A stretch of DNA of 64,000 bases from Dioszegia crocea (taxonomy: Eukaryota; Basidiomycota; Tremellomycetes; Tremellales; Bulleribasidiaceae), in contig BCKK01000011.1 of assembly GCA_001600615.1 (NCBI GenBank), positions 370,839 through 434,838 on the forward strand. The letters run 5' to 3'. Shown here in pieces: positions 1 through 12,044 of this stretch. Below the pieces are notes generated by a model, which made no database searches, was not told the DNA's origin, and saw only the letters and a program-made list of their open reading frames with translations. The first letter of the stretch is position 1. Every line of letters begins with the position of its first letter. The translations under genes and the position numbers were made by a program.

Positions 1-151
1 ACACATATAGGATGGGATCAAGGAGCAGGCGTACGGAAGCGAACCAGTAAATACCCCTTTTAGTAATTTTGTAATCCACCAGACATGAATTTTATCTCGC
101 AAAAGTCGAGATTCACTCTCGCCATCTTACTACTGCCTCTATCATAGCATC

Positions 152-1313
152 ATGTCCATAGCCAGCTCATCCCGATCAGCGTTCCGCAGCGCTGTAAGTT
201 TGTACAGATCCTTATATCCTGGAATTGGAATTGGAAGATTTGGACTGACGGCTTAGACACAATCTTGCTCATCATGTCTCCGATCATCCACGATCCGACC
301 TATCCTCCATGCTCAAGCTTTACCCTCAATACGAGCTGGGCCATCTCACAGCTTCTCTAGACGACTGGCGTCTACCTCGTCCCGCTCATCAAGCGCCACC
401 GCCCGCCCAGTGGAGAGTGAATTGCAGAGACAAGCCAGGCGATCGATGGAGTTAAGCAGGGCGAAAATGTATGCCGAGCGATCTCATCGGAGTCGGAGCA
501 TCATGCTCTATTCAGCCGGCTGTGTAAGTTGATCCATGACCTTACTCGTGTCTCTCAGACCGAGCTTTGGGCCATAATTAGCTGACTACTGCAGCTGTTT
601 CTAGCTCTAGGCGTAACATACGCAGCTGTCCCAGCTTATCGTGCCTTCTGCTCCGCCACAGGCTTCTCAGGCGTGCCCATAACCGATCCCGCCCGCTTCT
701 CACCCGACCGTCTATATACCGACGAAGAATCAAGGGGACGCAAACGGATCACAGTGCACTTTGAAGCCACAGCGAGCGATACCTTGCCTTGGTCATTCTC
801 GCCTCAGCAACGGAGTGTGCGTGTGTTACCTGGAGAGACGGCACTGGCGTTCTATACGGCTAAGAATAATGGGAATGAGGATTTGATTGGGATTGCGACG
901 TATAATATGACGCCGGAGAAGGTGAGTTTTGGATATTTTCTTCTGGGCGGTATAGTGCCTCGAAAAGGGGTGTTCGGATCTACGGATGACCCAGGGAAGG
1001 GTACTGCGAAGTAAGACTGGAAAGACGAAGTGGAACAGGGATGGAGTCTGGATATGAGAGACAGAGATTCTAGTGGGAAGCTATGCTCAATCAGACGCTG
1101 ACCCCAAAGATCGCTCCATACTTTGCCAAAGTCGAATGCTTCTGCTTTGAAGAACAGCGTATCCGAGCAGGTGAGGAAGTCGACTTGCCCGTCTTCTTCT
1201 TTATCGACAGGGATATCATGGATGAGCCGCAGATGGACTGTATAGACGATGTAGTCTTGAGTTACACCTTCTTCCGGTACGTCTGGCATCAAGTGTGTGA
1301 GGTACAAGGCTGA
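152..1313 (+). CDS. COX11: Cytochrome c oxidase assembly protein COX11
   Basis: Copper chaperone of the inner mitochondrial membrane that helps form the CuB centre of cytochrome oxidase. Four exons read in one frame: 152-193, 257-523, 595-921 and 1110-1313, giving 279 aa. The first 90 or so residues are Ser/Arg-rich, as expected for a mitochondrial presequence; a hydrophobic segment (LFLALGVTYAAVPAYRAFC) opens exon 3. The intermembrane domain carries the family marks TYNMTPEK followed, across the last intron, by IAPYFAKVECFCFEEQ with the CFCF copper-binding pair, and ends VVLSYTFFR. The exon 4 start at 1110 was chosen because it restores TYNMTPEK-IAPYF exactly. The C-terminal end is uncertain: reading through gives VWHQVCEVQG, while a small intron at about 1279-1311 would give a different short tail. 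Family identity is very secure. Confidence 0.95.
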
Positions 1314-2104
1314 TCATCCAGTGCGCGACGGAATGATAAAGGCCATGCGGTACCGGATGCGAGTGACGAGGTGGTTCTTAAGAGTCAAGGGTTTGAGAAC
1401 TACGAGCATGCGCCGATCAAAGCATAGGGGGTTAGTCCGGGGCGGGGGGCCTGGCGAAGTCGGAAGGGGGGAGAAGCAGCAATTGGGAGCAGTCTCTCCG
1501 ACTCTTACCCAGATATCCGTCACTCATCACAATGCATGCATCCTTGGACCGCTATGGTTCCACTACGCGTCTACGCCTGTCAGCCGTCGCGAGCAGTCTC
1601 GGTGAACTCTCGGTGCATAGTATCAAGGCTGTGCAAACGGGATCGGGGATGCCGTCATCCGATGACCGTTTTGGGATGACAGGGAAAGGAAGGGAGTCAG
1701 AGTGGCGATTGTGATTGGAGGAGGCGCTTTGGGAGCTTCAGATCGAATATCTGCCCATATTGTGCTTTTCACCCACCACCACAACATCTTCCCCCACTCT
1801 TACAGTCCACAACACTTGCCAAGTCCGAAGCCCCCCACTCTTTGCGCGCCGAAATCAATCCCAAGCCGACGACCGAGGACCGACACGGCGCGCCAAGTGG
1901 AATTTCTTCTTGGCGAGTCCTTGGACAAGAATAGAAACGGCCAATCCTATCTTTGGAACACCTCCTCCCTTTGCGACCATCTCTTCATTGACCTCCCCCC
2001 TCTACTGTCCAACGCCAAGACCAACAATCACTCTGCAATAGATACACTGTGCCAGCCTCAGCCTGAGACGAAGCTAGTAGAGATATAAAGAGAAGCAGAT
2101 CAAG
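1314..2104. other. Intergenic region upstream of the MADS-box gene
   Basis: About 790 bases between COX11 and the MADS-box gene. Several open frames of 60-130 codons overlap on both strands, but none has a recognisable domain or convincing splice structure. The last 300 bases are pyrimidine-rich on the + strand, as in a fungal promoter or leader. Confidence 0.4.
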
Positions 2105-3908
2105 ATGGGAAGGAAGAAGATCGAGATTCGCCCTCTTTTGGTGCGTATCTATCCCTTTCTGCCAAATTTTAAATCTTGCACCGCCTGTTATGCCATCTCT
2201 ACCTATGCCTCTCCCTCTCAAGCCATCGCATACCTCGCGCAACCCCATACTGATAGGCAGGATGAGCGTAACCGAAATGTAACCTTCCTTAAGCGTAAAG
2301 CTGGGCTCATGAAGAAAGCATGGGAGCTTTCAGTCCTCTGCGGTGCCGACATCTCCATCCTCATCTTCTCCGCCAATGGAAAGGCCTTCGAGTTCTCATC
2401 CAAGGACCTCGATGCCGAGCTCGATCGATATCTCGAGTATGAGGGTCTGATCGAGCGTCGTAGGGCAGATGAATTCGCCGCGATGGCCGAGGCGGGTGAG
2501 GACGACGAGGATGAGGAAGACGATGACGCGACGACGCGCCGGAAAGGATCGACCACCAAGGCTGGCAAGGCTGCTGCTGCCTCGGCTGCTGCGTCCGAAG
2601 CTGGGGACAAGAAACCCATCAAGAGTTTGAAGGGGAAGGAGGTGTACAAGGTGAAGCAAGCGAGTAGGCGGGAGATCACGGCTGCGGCCGAGCAGAAACG
2701 CAAGAGGAGGGAAAGGGACGTTAAGCCGCATCAAGGTTTCATCGAGGGGTTGATTTCGGATAGCGATGGGGATCGTGATGAGAGGGATAGATCGAGAGAA
2801 GGATCGGTAAGTCTTACCTCTGCTTTATCAGGAATCAAGCTGACAAACTCAGGATTTGGCAAATATGAACTACGCAATGTCCCTCGCACCCAGCGCCGCC
2901 GCGGCTCAAACACTGGCCTCTTTCCCCTCTTCACTCCCACCTGTATACCCTCAACCGTCCACCTCCTACTTCCGCTCCAACTCCAACCTCCAGATGTCCC
3001 CCTCAATGAAACATGAATCTCCCTTCTCGCCGGCACCCTACGCTCACTCCCACTCCCAGTCTGTACCTCCCTCCCAACCCATGGGATACCCCGCCAATAT
3101 GGGTGGTATCCAATGGGACGCGGCGCTCTTGCAGCGCTACACCGAGTTCCAGATGCAGCAGAACCATCAGCGCCAACACCGGCTGTTGCTCCAGAGGCAG
3201 AGGGAACAGTTGGCCATGCTGGGCGTGGGCGTAGGAGGGGAAGGCGAACGGAGGCTGTTGGATGATATCTTTGGGGCGGGAGGGGCTAGTGGGCGAAATG
3301 TCTCTGGAGGTGGGGGCGGAGATGGTTACTCGTCAAATGGGAATGGGCACGGGAACGGAAATGGGAACGGAAACGGGAATGGGAATGGGCATAGTGGTCA
3401 GAATTCAGGAGGGGAAGACACAAGTTTCCTCTGGCCGACATTCTCCAACCACTCCCACTCACACAACCCGAGTCAAAACCAGGCATACAACCAAACTCAA
3501 CAACAACAACTCCAAGCCCACCTGTTACAGCAGCAGCAGCAGCAGCAGCAGCAACAGGCGCAGCAGCATACGCCTAGTGATTCCGCACGACACCCTTACT
3601 ATCCCGACGACTTTGATTATGATAATCATCGTCAACCTCAGGCTCAGCCTCAATCCCAATCCCAAAGTCAAAGCCAAAGCCAGACACAATCTCATCCGAC
3701 GCCCGGGTCGACACCGTGGTATTCTGGTCTAGGCGAAATAGGGGGCTCTGATCAGCCAAGAGGCGGCGCGGGCGCCGGAGGGGTTGTAGGATCAGGGGAA
3801 GAAATGCCATTTAGTTCAGCGGCGGAGTTTGAGGAGCTCATCGGACGGAAAAGGGGAGGAGACGATGCGGGGTCGGTCACTAGTGATAAGCGGATAAGAG
3901 TTACCTAG
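2105..3908 (+). CDS. MADS-box transcription factor, MEF2/Rlm1 type
   Basis: Sequence-specific nuclear regulator. Exons 2105-2140, 2261-2806 and 2853-3908 sum to 545 aa in one frame. The first intron splits the MADS domain: exon 1 gives MGRKKIEIRPLL and exon 2 resumes DERNRNVTFLKRKAGLMKKA, then ELSVLCGADISILIFS. The opening MGRKKI and the DERNR / KRK-GLMKKA pattern are those of the MEF2/Rlm1 class, not the SRF/Mcm1 class. After the domain come an acidic run (EDDEDEEDDD, near residue 130), a lysine-rich stretch, and a long C-terminal half of low complexity: alternating Asn-Gly near 3340-3390, polyglutamine coded mainly by CAG near 3530-3560, and a Gln-Ser run near 3650-3690. In yeasts this class works below the cell-wall-integrity MAP kinase; that role here is inference. 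The family call is firm, the target genes unknown. Confidence 0.92.
3336..3392 (+). repeat. Asn-Gly coding minisatellite
   Basis: Imperfect 6-base units (GGNAAY) repeated about nine times inside the MADS-box gene, coding alternating Asn and Gly. The repeat varies at third positions, which suggests it is not a fresh expansion. Confidence 0.8.
3528..3570 (+). repeat. CAG polyglutamine tract
   Basis: A run of CAG/CAA codons giving a polyglutamine tract in the C-terminal half of the MADS-box protein. The pure CAG part is the portion most likely to vary in length between strains. Confidence 0.85.
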
Positions 3909-4101
3909 ACTTTTGATTTCGGGGATAGGGGCGGGGCTGGGATTTCAGGGGTTCGGACTGTATCAGTATAATTTGTATAAATATATATAGAGCAAGTTCG
4001 TGGTAGCTTTACATCTAGGAGTGGCATGTATGTACATCCCAATAAATGCAATCCAAGAATAGATCCGATTGATTGGCTAGCGAGGTACCAAGATGTAAGC
4101 G

Positions 4102-5038
4102 TCAAATAATCACATTGAGATCTTCGTCCTCGCTTTCAGATTCTTCGTCCTGTTGGGTCAGCACATCTCACAGGGTACATGCTGAGACGTGCGGGGCTCT
4201 CTGGTTGTAGAGCATCAGGACGAGAATAGGAGAGAGGGATGAGAACGCAGACAGACCACAGCAACCTCGGAGGAAGAGAGCGAACGGGGGTAGACTTACA
4301 GAAATCCCATCCCCATCCTCATCTCTGAACACCGGTTCAGACAACCCCATCCCCTTTCCCATTCCCATCCCGCTGAATAACCTCCCCAGCCCTACTTTCC
4401 TCCTAGTCACCACCGCCCTCTCCGCCACTTTCCCAACACCCATCCCTAGGCACCCTCCCGCCGTGCTATTGTCGGATGGGGATTTCGTGCATGAGAGGGG
4501 CGTTGACAGAGGGACGATAGAGGCTATAGAGATACTGCCGATATGCGTCATGGAGCGTTTACGCTTACAACCTGGGGATTGAGATTGGTTGATTGTGTCC
4601 AGTAGTGTGAGCTGGGGGGATCAGCTGAGGAGTTGTGATGTAAGAAATTCTGGTCCACACCGCTTCCATCTCTTGCGGCGAGAATGACGACGACGGGGTA
4701 AAGAGCCAAGAGTGAGGATAGTGATCACTCACTGGTTTGGTAGTAGGATGATCATCAGGAGTCGTAGGACGACTAGAAGAATCCATCGACTGCCTTCCTT
4801 CACTCGAAGAAGTTCCTTCGTCCATATCCCGAGCTGTGTCCGCAAGATCCACCTCCATCCCTTCTGGTGCTGACCCACCCAAAGTCCTGCGTCCGGTTCT
4901 TGATTCATCCAAGAGATATCGCACCAAGCGGATCAATACCCCCGTCGAGCCGAATATCGCATCAAGAACGTAGTCGAGTTCGGTCCGATGGGCACTTTGT
5001 CGCCAATGATTGATTGGATTGGGGGTGTATTCGTGCAT
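4102..5038 (-). CDS. Unrecognised protein with acidic C-terminal tail
   Basis: Function not recognised. Three exons on the minus strand (5038-4733, 4611-4300, 4149-4102) join in phase 0 and give 221 aa. The N-terminal 45 residues (WRQSAHRTELDYVLDAIFG, then a hydrophobic-basic IRLVRYLLDE) look like a folded helical segment. The middle is rich in Ser, Asp and Thr with PTTPDD-like sites that could be phosphorylated. The second exon contains a basic CKRKR nuclear-localisation-like patch and a Gly/Met-rich stretch. The short last exon codes DEESESEDEDLNVII, an acidic end typical of histone- or ribosome-biogenesis-associated proteins. The clean phase across both introns argues that the gene is real. 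It converges with the MADS-box gene. Confidence 0.7.
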
Positions 5039-5475
5039 AGCTGTTGGGAGTGGCGAGGCGTCATCTTCTTAGTACGTCTGGCGCTGGGTTCTTATAGCTT
5101 GGAGATCAAAAGGCGACCTTGAAGGTGGTGTGTGTGTCGGAACCTTGATGTGATTGGGATTGGATCGGTGAAGGGATCCCTTTCGCTTCTCCAATCGACG
5201 CCGTCCGGACCCCGGGCCACTTCCTGACACAGCCTGCCTGCTCTGCCTTATCAGTGGGAAGGCACTGCAGTCATCTAAAGTCGGACATCGAAGTGATGGG
5301 ATTGCTATATGCGCAGAAAACACAGGGGCATAGAATAGGTAATGTTCAATTGATCGGCGAGTGCAATATCAAGATTCTGAACCTCCATACTTTTTCGATC
5401 CATCCTCTGTACTTCCAGTCTACTACAGAGGTATGCATTCCCACATCCTCTTCCTCTTGACCCTAACCACCCGCC

Positions 5476-6847
5476 CTAGTCCTTCTCGCCCACACGGACC
5501 AACCACTCATTCCTCTCTTCCTCATTCATCTGCCTAAACATACCCGACGCGCCCTCTTTCCCATTCATTGCGGGTTCATCTGGTGAAGTGGATGAAATTC
5601 CAATTTCAATTTCGGTCGCTTTGAAGTCTGTAGCGCAGACGGTTGAAAGGCATTCAATGGCCATCTGAAGGCGTCAGCTAGGCCATTCTCCACAGTTGAT
5701 ATTCGGCCAGTCAGCTGACCTCGATCACATCTGCCCGGTTGAGGACCTTCTTGTCCGTCTCCATAGTCTTCCACTTCTTCTCCAACTACAGGATGTCAGC
5801 TTGATTCTACGAGGAGGAACCACATCAGTGAGCTAATTGACAAAGTTGTTGGCTTCGGTCTGTTTTTGACCCGAAGCAGTAGCCTTGTAGCCCGTAAAGA
5901 ATCCAGCGGGGTCCAATTGGAAGATCTGAGGTCCTCTTTCGTCATCTGGTCCAATGAGAATCATCGCTGAGATGTTAGCGCCAGTCAGAAGGGCTGGAAA
6001 GAATGGAGATTTAGGATCTCGGCCGGGGAGAGTAAACTCGTTATACTGGAGTAAGGGTTAGGGGGTCAACTCACAAATACCCAGAGGCCTCATACCCGCT
6101 CGCTGCGTGTACACCTGGTTGATGTTTGCCATCCGCTTAGCGACTGATATATCAGCTGTGCCTCTGCCAAAACAAGAGCGGGTGGACAACTCACGAGCAT
6201 CAGGCGTAATCTCATAGCCGTATTTGTACCTAAACGAAGCAGCCTCCGAGCGAGTTCTTTGGACCTGCGCACGAGCGTCGGCTATGACTATCAGCACCTA
6301 AATCAAAATGACAGGCGGAGCCATGAAGAGCACGGCTAGACTCACCGATCATACCAGTCATGACGCATCCGATTGTAGGGGTGATCTGGAACAAGTGGGT
6401 GATGGTTTCAGGATCGAGAAGCTTGTCCTGGCAGGAATCAGCTACATTGTTCTCGTACGGAGTCGTCAATCTGCAAGCTGAGGGATAACAGACATGGTCC
6501 CAACAAGCGGAGAAATGGACTCACGGGAACTTTGCGTTGCGTGATGACGACCGCAGTGTCCTTTCCACGGACCGCAACAGCGGTAACACCTGCACCTGAG
6601 ATAGCCTTGAACGCATATTCTGACTGATCAGCTACTATGCCCATGACTGCAAAGGGCTTAGGGCAACTGACCGACTTGGTATAGCTAAAGGTTATCGTCA
6701 GCTACTTGCTCTACTGTGAAACGCATCAATGGAGGCACAACTCACTCTGCCTTCTGGTGAGAACACCGTCAGGTATCTGAAACATCAGCACAGATCTTGA
6801 TCGTATGTATTGAGACAGACGTACCGGTCATAGGATGATCTAGACAT
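5476..6847 (-). CDS. SCL1: 20S proteasome subunit alpha1 (Scl1/PSMA6 type)
   Basis: Structural alpha-ring subunit of the 20S proteasome, in nucleus and cytosol. About ten exons on the minus strand; splicing by hand gives roughly 257 aa, the usual length. It opens [20 protein letters not shown], then QVEYAFKA: the proteasome alpha-type signature. Later come [48 protein letters not shown] and GYKATASG, which match the alpha1/PSMA6 subgroup (MANLSQIYTQRA in yeast Scl1). The exon 3/4 junction must use the second of two nearby GT sites to restore LYQVEYAF. The C-terminus is a poorly conserved Glu-rich tail ending GEKD. It is divergently transcribed from the DUF2423 gene, with 349 bp between the starts. 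Alpha subunits have no active-site threonine. Confidence 0.96.
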
Positions 6848-7196
6848 GGTTGAGCGGTTTCAACAAAGGGTCAACGATTCGAAGTCCTTCGGTCGGATAT
6901 TTAACAGTTTGAGCTGATTCTTTCTCGCAGCGATGATTCTCTATATATGTTGAGCAGTATCTACTGCTGTTCTCGAGCTTGGTAGATGTAAGAGAGGCGT
7001 GTTCTGAGGGGTGTAAGAGAGGTATAGACTGACCATTCCAAGGAGCTTGCGCGTTGCTACGTTCCTCACCCTGAAAACTTACGTAAACACACCCCGCCAT
7101 CCGTGCGTCTTACGTTACCCTTGGGTAGAATTTTCGGCCCACCCAAGCGCTCAGTGCAAATTTCTCATCTCTCCACCCATTACACCTACAAACACA
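6848..7196. promoter_or_regulatory. Shared divergent promoter, SCL1 / DUF2423 gene
   Basis: 349 bases separate the start codons of the proteasome gene (minus) and the DUF2423 gene (+). No clear TATA box or known binding site was recognised. The arrangement implies shared or overlapping promoters for a proteasome gene and a ribosome-biogenesis-type gene. Confidence 0.5.
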
Positions 7197-7671
7197 ATGG
7201 CAAAGTCCTTACGAGCAAAGAGTAAACAAGCCAACAGGCGTAAGAAGCGGAATGATGAGAATTCGCATTATGCCGCTGTGGAGGCGAGCCGATTGAAGGC
7301 TGTTTCTGATCGGTTGTTGGGGAAGAATAAGCCTGAGGGGGAGGGTGAGGCGGCGATTGTGGGTGAGGGAGAAGGAGAAGGTACGGAGGGTGTTGAAGAG
7401 CTTGAAGAGGCTGATATGGGTGAAGGTGTGTTGTCTCTCCCCTGTCTGCTTAGAATCAACATCAAATGGGAAGGCGAAATGGGTGTACTTGGTCCAGTGC
7501 TGATACCCTGCAGCACCTAAGAAAATCTCCACCTCTGGCCCCCGACAAAATCGAAGGGAAGCATGGAGAGAGAGTAAAGGGATGGAACCCCGACCTAAAA
7601 ACTTGGGCCAGAACAAGCAAGGGAAACCCGTCGCGAAGCGGAAGGCGGGGCGAAACAAGAGGAGACGGTAG
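7197..7671 (+). CDS. DUF2423 family protein (yeast YBL028C type)
   Basis: Small basic protein related to yeast YBL028C, which is found in the nucleolus; the molecular role is unknown. Two exons, 7197-7425 and 7514-7671, give 128 aa. The N-terminus MAKSLRAKSKQANRRKKR is the hallmark of the family, followed by SHYAAVEASRLKAVSDRL. The middle is a Gly-Glu repeat ending in an acidic patch. The second exon is strongly basic and ends KRKAGRNKRRR, the conserved C-terminal nucleolar-type motif. The splice was placed so that GEA-PKKIS continues the frame and reaches that motif. Family assignment is firm; function is only inferred from location of the yeast relative. Confidence 0.88.
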
Positions 7672-8003
7672 ATGGGCGGGCGTTGGGCGTGGCTGGGTTT
7701 CGGGAGGGAGCTGGGCACTGAGTGGAACGGGATACTGGGGTAGCGCTTGATGGGTCTATTGATGGAGTGGGTGGCGGCGCAGTAGCTGGCTCAATCGGGC
7801 CTCAAGGCCGGTGCAGGAGGGGAAACGTGTTGTACCATAGCTTCGACCTGTATGATATTTCATTTTCTTCTTTGCTCGTGCCGGATGACGGTGTGCGTTG
7901 GCCTGAGCTTGTACGAGGCCTAGCCTAGTCCTCCGCACCAAAAATCGGCCAAAGTCCGCATATTGCTGTCTACGTAGAATCTAGCCGTACATCCGCTCAT
8001 TGC

Positions 8004-10772
8004 TCACTCTGGCCGCTTAAGCTCATCAAGCAACTCCTTCAATTTCTCCCACTCCGCCGTTTCTTCAAACCTACAAATCAGCACTGACCTACCACCCCCA
8101 CCCCCAAATTAGAACTCACATATCTTTCGTCCTCCCCATGAACGTCCTCACAATCCCCTTTGCCGTAAACCTCCAATCACCCTTCCTGCCCTTCTCCTTC
8201 GCCTTCGGCCCCAGCACCTCCAAAACCCCAACTAATTCCTCCACCTCTCTCGTTGCCTCCTTAAACTTCTCTTCTTCCCTCTCCGCACTCTGCTGACTGA
8301 CAGGTCCTACCCTATACGCCTTCAAATAATCTTCCATGGCGCCATTCCAATCCTCTTTCCATCTTAATAGACGCGCATGACATCGCCATATCCGTTCATC
8401 ATCCGATACCCTCGGTAGGATTATCGTATCGAACAACCGTTCAACAATAGGTAAGAGTCCAAATCCTTCGTTTGACGTTATGATCGGTGCAGCCGGTGTA
8501 CCGCCATTCCAATCGTCCCTTGTGACACTATCGACCAATTTGTCTAGGACGTCAATGTCAATAGGGACGCCCGCGGTAGCTTCGGAGTGTAAGCGCGTCA
8601 TGGCGCGTGCTGACTCGGCGAGCTCGCCCACGTCGATTGAGATCAACATGTAGTTGGCCCACATGCGCCAGTTGGTAGGTGAGAATTTGAGCCCGGTACG
8701 GAGAGCTCGAAAAGCGAGGAGTTTATTATCGAATGTGCTTCGTTTGGTCTACGGTATCAGCTTTGGACAATCACGCTGACGAACGCCTCAAAACTCACCT
8801 CTGCTTCGTCCCCATCTACCACCTCATCCGCCGGCCCCTCCTGTAATCGCAGATAAACCGCCGCGAGGTTATTCCACCCTTCCCCATCTTCCTCATCCAC
8901 ACTAACCTGCCGCCTGAATGCATCTCTCGCCTCGCTCCACCTCTCCAATCGGGTAAAACAAACACCGAGCGTAAACCACACTCTGGCATAAAGCGGATTG
9001 ATCGCTCCAGCAGCCTGCAAAACTTCAATCGCCTTCTCATACTCTCCACCCGAAACGAGTAAACTCCCCAAAGACCGCCTAGACCTAGATGACGTCCCAC
9101 CTGACACTTCCCACGCCTTCTCGTAATACCCCACTGCAGCCTCTCTTGTGCCCTTGGGATCCACACTGGCATTATTTGAACCCAGCGTAATGTCGCCTAG
9201 GAGACACCATAATTTCCCTTCTCTCGCTTTACCCATGACGGCTTTTCGTTCGGTTGAGAGTGTAGATTTCGCCAATGAGGATACTAGATCACTTTCCACC
9301 TTCTTGCCCTCTAACAGATCCCGCACAATCTTCTCCGCCTCATCTTCCCGGTCCATCCGCTGTAGACATCCAACGGCATCTTCCCACATTTCCAACCGTG
9401 TGAAGATCTCAAGGGACGACCGAGTAGCCCCGACGGTCATGTACCGCTTCGCGAGCTCGCGCTCCATTTCCCATCGGCTCGGAAGGGGAAGTTGGTGGAA
9501 GAATGCCAGACGCTCTTTGGGGGTGGAATCGCTAGTGGGCATCTGGTCAATGAGAGCTGCGAGCTGCAGGGTGGATCGCTCGACTGTGCGGCTGCGATCA
9601 GCCTCGAGGCGAGATCGAAGGAGGAGAGCGGTGGTGTGGATAGACCAATTACGTGGGTGGGTGACGACACGGGTGATGAATGGCATCATTTGCGATGATG
9701 TGAGGCCGGAGGAAGGGAGGGAGTTGTGCACATTGAGGCAAAGACCAAGGAGGAGGGTTTGATCTAAAGGGTGAAGAGGGGGTTGGTTCGAGGGGTCGAT
9801 ATGCGCCAAAGAGGAAGATGAGGATGATGATCCAGTCTTGGTGAATTCCGTCTCTTCAAGCAGAGTATCGTCATTCAAAGCCATCGTTTCTGGTAATGTC
9901 GATGAAGACGCCTGTACCACTTCTTCCTTGTCCGCCTCGACCTCATCTCCCTCCCTTTTGCGCGACTCGGCAAGCAGCACAAGCTGACTATGGGCATATA
10001 CCTGAAACTTTGTCTTCTTGCCCATAGCCCCCGTGAGCTCATATTGCAATTCACTCGCCTTGGCACCTGCCAAAAACTCTTGATTGGCAAGTTTGTCATT
10101 ACCGAGTGCATGGTGATATTTGCCCAATTCGATATGGAGGGATGTGCGCAGATCTTGTCGGTCCTCTGGGATCTGCGTGAGGAGAGTTTGGATGCCCGAT
10201 AGGGTAGATTCCGGGAGAGCGACGGGATCATCGAGGAGTGCAAGGTGGACGAGGTGGGTGCGGAGTAACCACCAATTTAGTGTGAAGGGGGGTGAGGAGG
10301 AAGAGGATAGTGAGGCGAAGAGGCGGGTGGAGAGGATGAGGAGGGAAGGGAATTGAGAAAGGTGATACGCTGGTTCACCACTTAGTGTGAGGAGAGGTAT
10401 GGCCCGAGAGTCAATGTCCGCCGAGTCGGCACAATCGGAAGGGAGGAGGTCGGAAGGGGTGAATGATAAATCCGGACCGGTCCAATTTGCCTGTACAAAG
10501 GCATGTAAGAGGGCAATGGCGAGAATGAGTTGGATTTCGGGGTCCGTGGAGGTTGTACTGCCGCTTGATCCGCTTGACGACGCGGAGTCATCAGATAAGA
10601 GATCTTGGAGCAGATCAGACCGAGTTTTGAGCAACTCTTTTGCTTCGGGTGATAGCAAGACTTTATCAAAGTCCGCCTCTACGAGCGAGGTGGCGAGCTC
10701 TCGAGTTCTGGACGGACCAGCTGATGAGCTTGATCCAGCGAGAAGGTCCCATTCGAATTGAGCGGCAGACAT
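8004..10772 (-). CDS. EMW1: TPR protein Emw1/TTC27
   Basis: Homologue of yeast Emw1 (essential for cell-wall maintenance) and human TTC27. Three exons (10772-8799, 8748-8120, 8070-8004) sum to 889 aa, close to the family's usual 840-920. The N-terminal half is helical and of low similarity. The C-terminal third holds the recognisable TPR block: a repeat beginning INPLYARVWFTLGVCFTRL, then AFRRQVSVDEEDGEGWNNLA, followed across the intron by LLAFRALRTGLKFSPTNWRM and then WANYMLISIDVGELAESARAM. The order INPL / WFTLG / AWNNL / WENY-type / DVGE is specific to TTC27. The third exon is only 67 nt and ends KELLDELKRPE. It is divergent from the FUN14 gene. How it maintains the wall is not evident from the sequence. 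Confidence 0.9.
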
Positions 10773-11087
10773 CCCGGGTTGATTGGTTCTGCCTTGTCGA
10801 GCTGGTCGCTATATGTGATACCTGCCTGGTAGGTATAGCTATGAGGTATGTTGTTGTTGATGATCAAGCATAGCTGCACTGGCTTCAACTTTTTGGATTG
10901 ACGACACGGAGATATCACCCCATCTCCGTCAGCCTAGCCCGTGCGTCCAAAGCGAAAGCCGGGCGAAATACGTCATGGCCGATAGCCGAACTCCCCACTC
11001 AGTCAGTCAAACGATCGCTCATCCCTCTCCTTCCTCTCTCCTTCCTCACAAACACAACGCAACTCCAACCCAATCAACGCAGTTACA
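10773..11087. promoter_or_regulatory. Shared divergent promoter, EMW1 / FUN14 gene
   Basis: 315 bases between two opposed start codons. No TATA box was recognised. It must hold both promoters. Confidence 0.45.
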
Positions 11088-11835
11088 ATGTCATTCGCTC
11101 CAGGTCTTCTCCCCCGTCTCTTCCCCATAGCGCCCAAACAGGCATTCCGCCCCCTCACCCGGACATTCCACACCCCCGCCTCCTTCCGAGCATCTCTCCA
11201 ACCGGCCCGTGTCCAAGCCAAGGCAATTTCAATCCCCCGTACCATACCCCGAATCTCCAAATCTCACCTCTACACCCTCGGACTCGGTCTCTCATTCTTG
11301 ACCTATAGCGCATTCGCACCGTCCCGTACTGTCCAGTGTCAAGCTGCAGCCCCAATCGGTGCCGGTCGAGCAGACGCAATCCCGGATAGCCCACAGAGTA
11401 TATTGAATGTATCGGAATTAGGATTTGGGGCCGTGGCGGGGATTTGTGCCGGTGTATTTTTGAAGAAGGGTTTGAAGGCTTTGGCGTTCTTGCTTGGTGG
11501 AGCATTTGTCTTCTTGCAGGTGAGCCAGGGGAACATTGGGCATAGTGAGCTGTAGCTGATTCTCCGCAGTACATGTCCTCTAGGTCACTCGTCAATGTTG
11601 ACTGGGCCAAGCTGTCTTCAAAGTACGACGAGACATTCGGGACACGTACAGCATCAGGTGTGCGCGCGCCCTCAATCACAGGCGCCTACAATTGGATCGT
11701 AGACTTTGTCACTGCCAACTTCCAGCGTGAGCTAGCGTTTCATGCGACTGAGAATCGGCAACAAGAACTCAAGCTGATGATGCAGAACGAGCCAGCTTCC
11801 TCGCTGGTTTCGCACTTGGTATCCGATTGGGATAA
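11088..11835 (+). CDS. FUN14-family mitochondrial outer membrane protein
   Basis: FUN14/FUNDC1 family protein; in animals FUNDC1 is a mitophagy receptor, and in fungi the role is largely unknown. Exons 11088-11519, 11570-11726 and 11786-11835 give 212 aa. The first 50 residues are basic and Ser/Pro-rich, like a mitochondrial targeting segment. A first membrane span lies near residues 65-80. The FUN14 domain starts at ELGFGAVAGICAGVFLKKGL and continues FLLGGAFVFLQ; the exon junction restores LQYMSSRSLVNVDW, and the last exon gives QRASFLAGFALGIRLG, the conserved third span and end. The 50-nt last exon was found by extending the frame past a stop that falls in the intron. No obvious LC3-interacting motif was seen at the N-terminus. 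Confidence 0.9.
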
Positions 11836-12044
11836 GTGCTGTCGCCAATCGAGTACCCGCTCTGAGGAAGGACAAAAAGAGCCGGAGAGTAGTAAGAAGT
11901 GTGTCGTCAGACAAGGGGTATTAAATATCTATGTATCATCTGCCTAGTCATTACGGTCATCTTGAAGCAACACGAGAACTAGCCTTCCGACCCACCCAAT
12001 TGAAAGTCTCATGCGATTCATAAATCTATACGTCTCTCATCAAT

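Noticed and set aside
4620..4727. Unspliced reading through the first intron of the gene at 4102-5038
   Set aside because: The unspliced frame ends soon in an unlikely sequence, while splicing in phase 0 joins two protein-like segments and leads to a conserved-looking acidic end.
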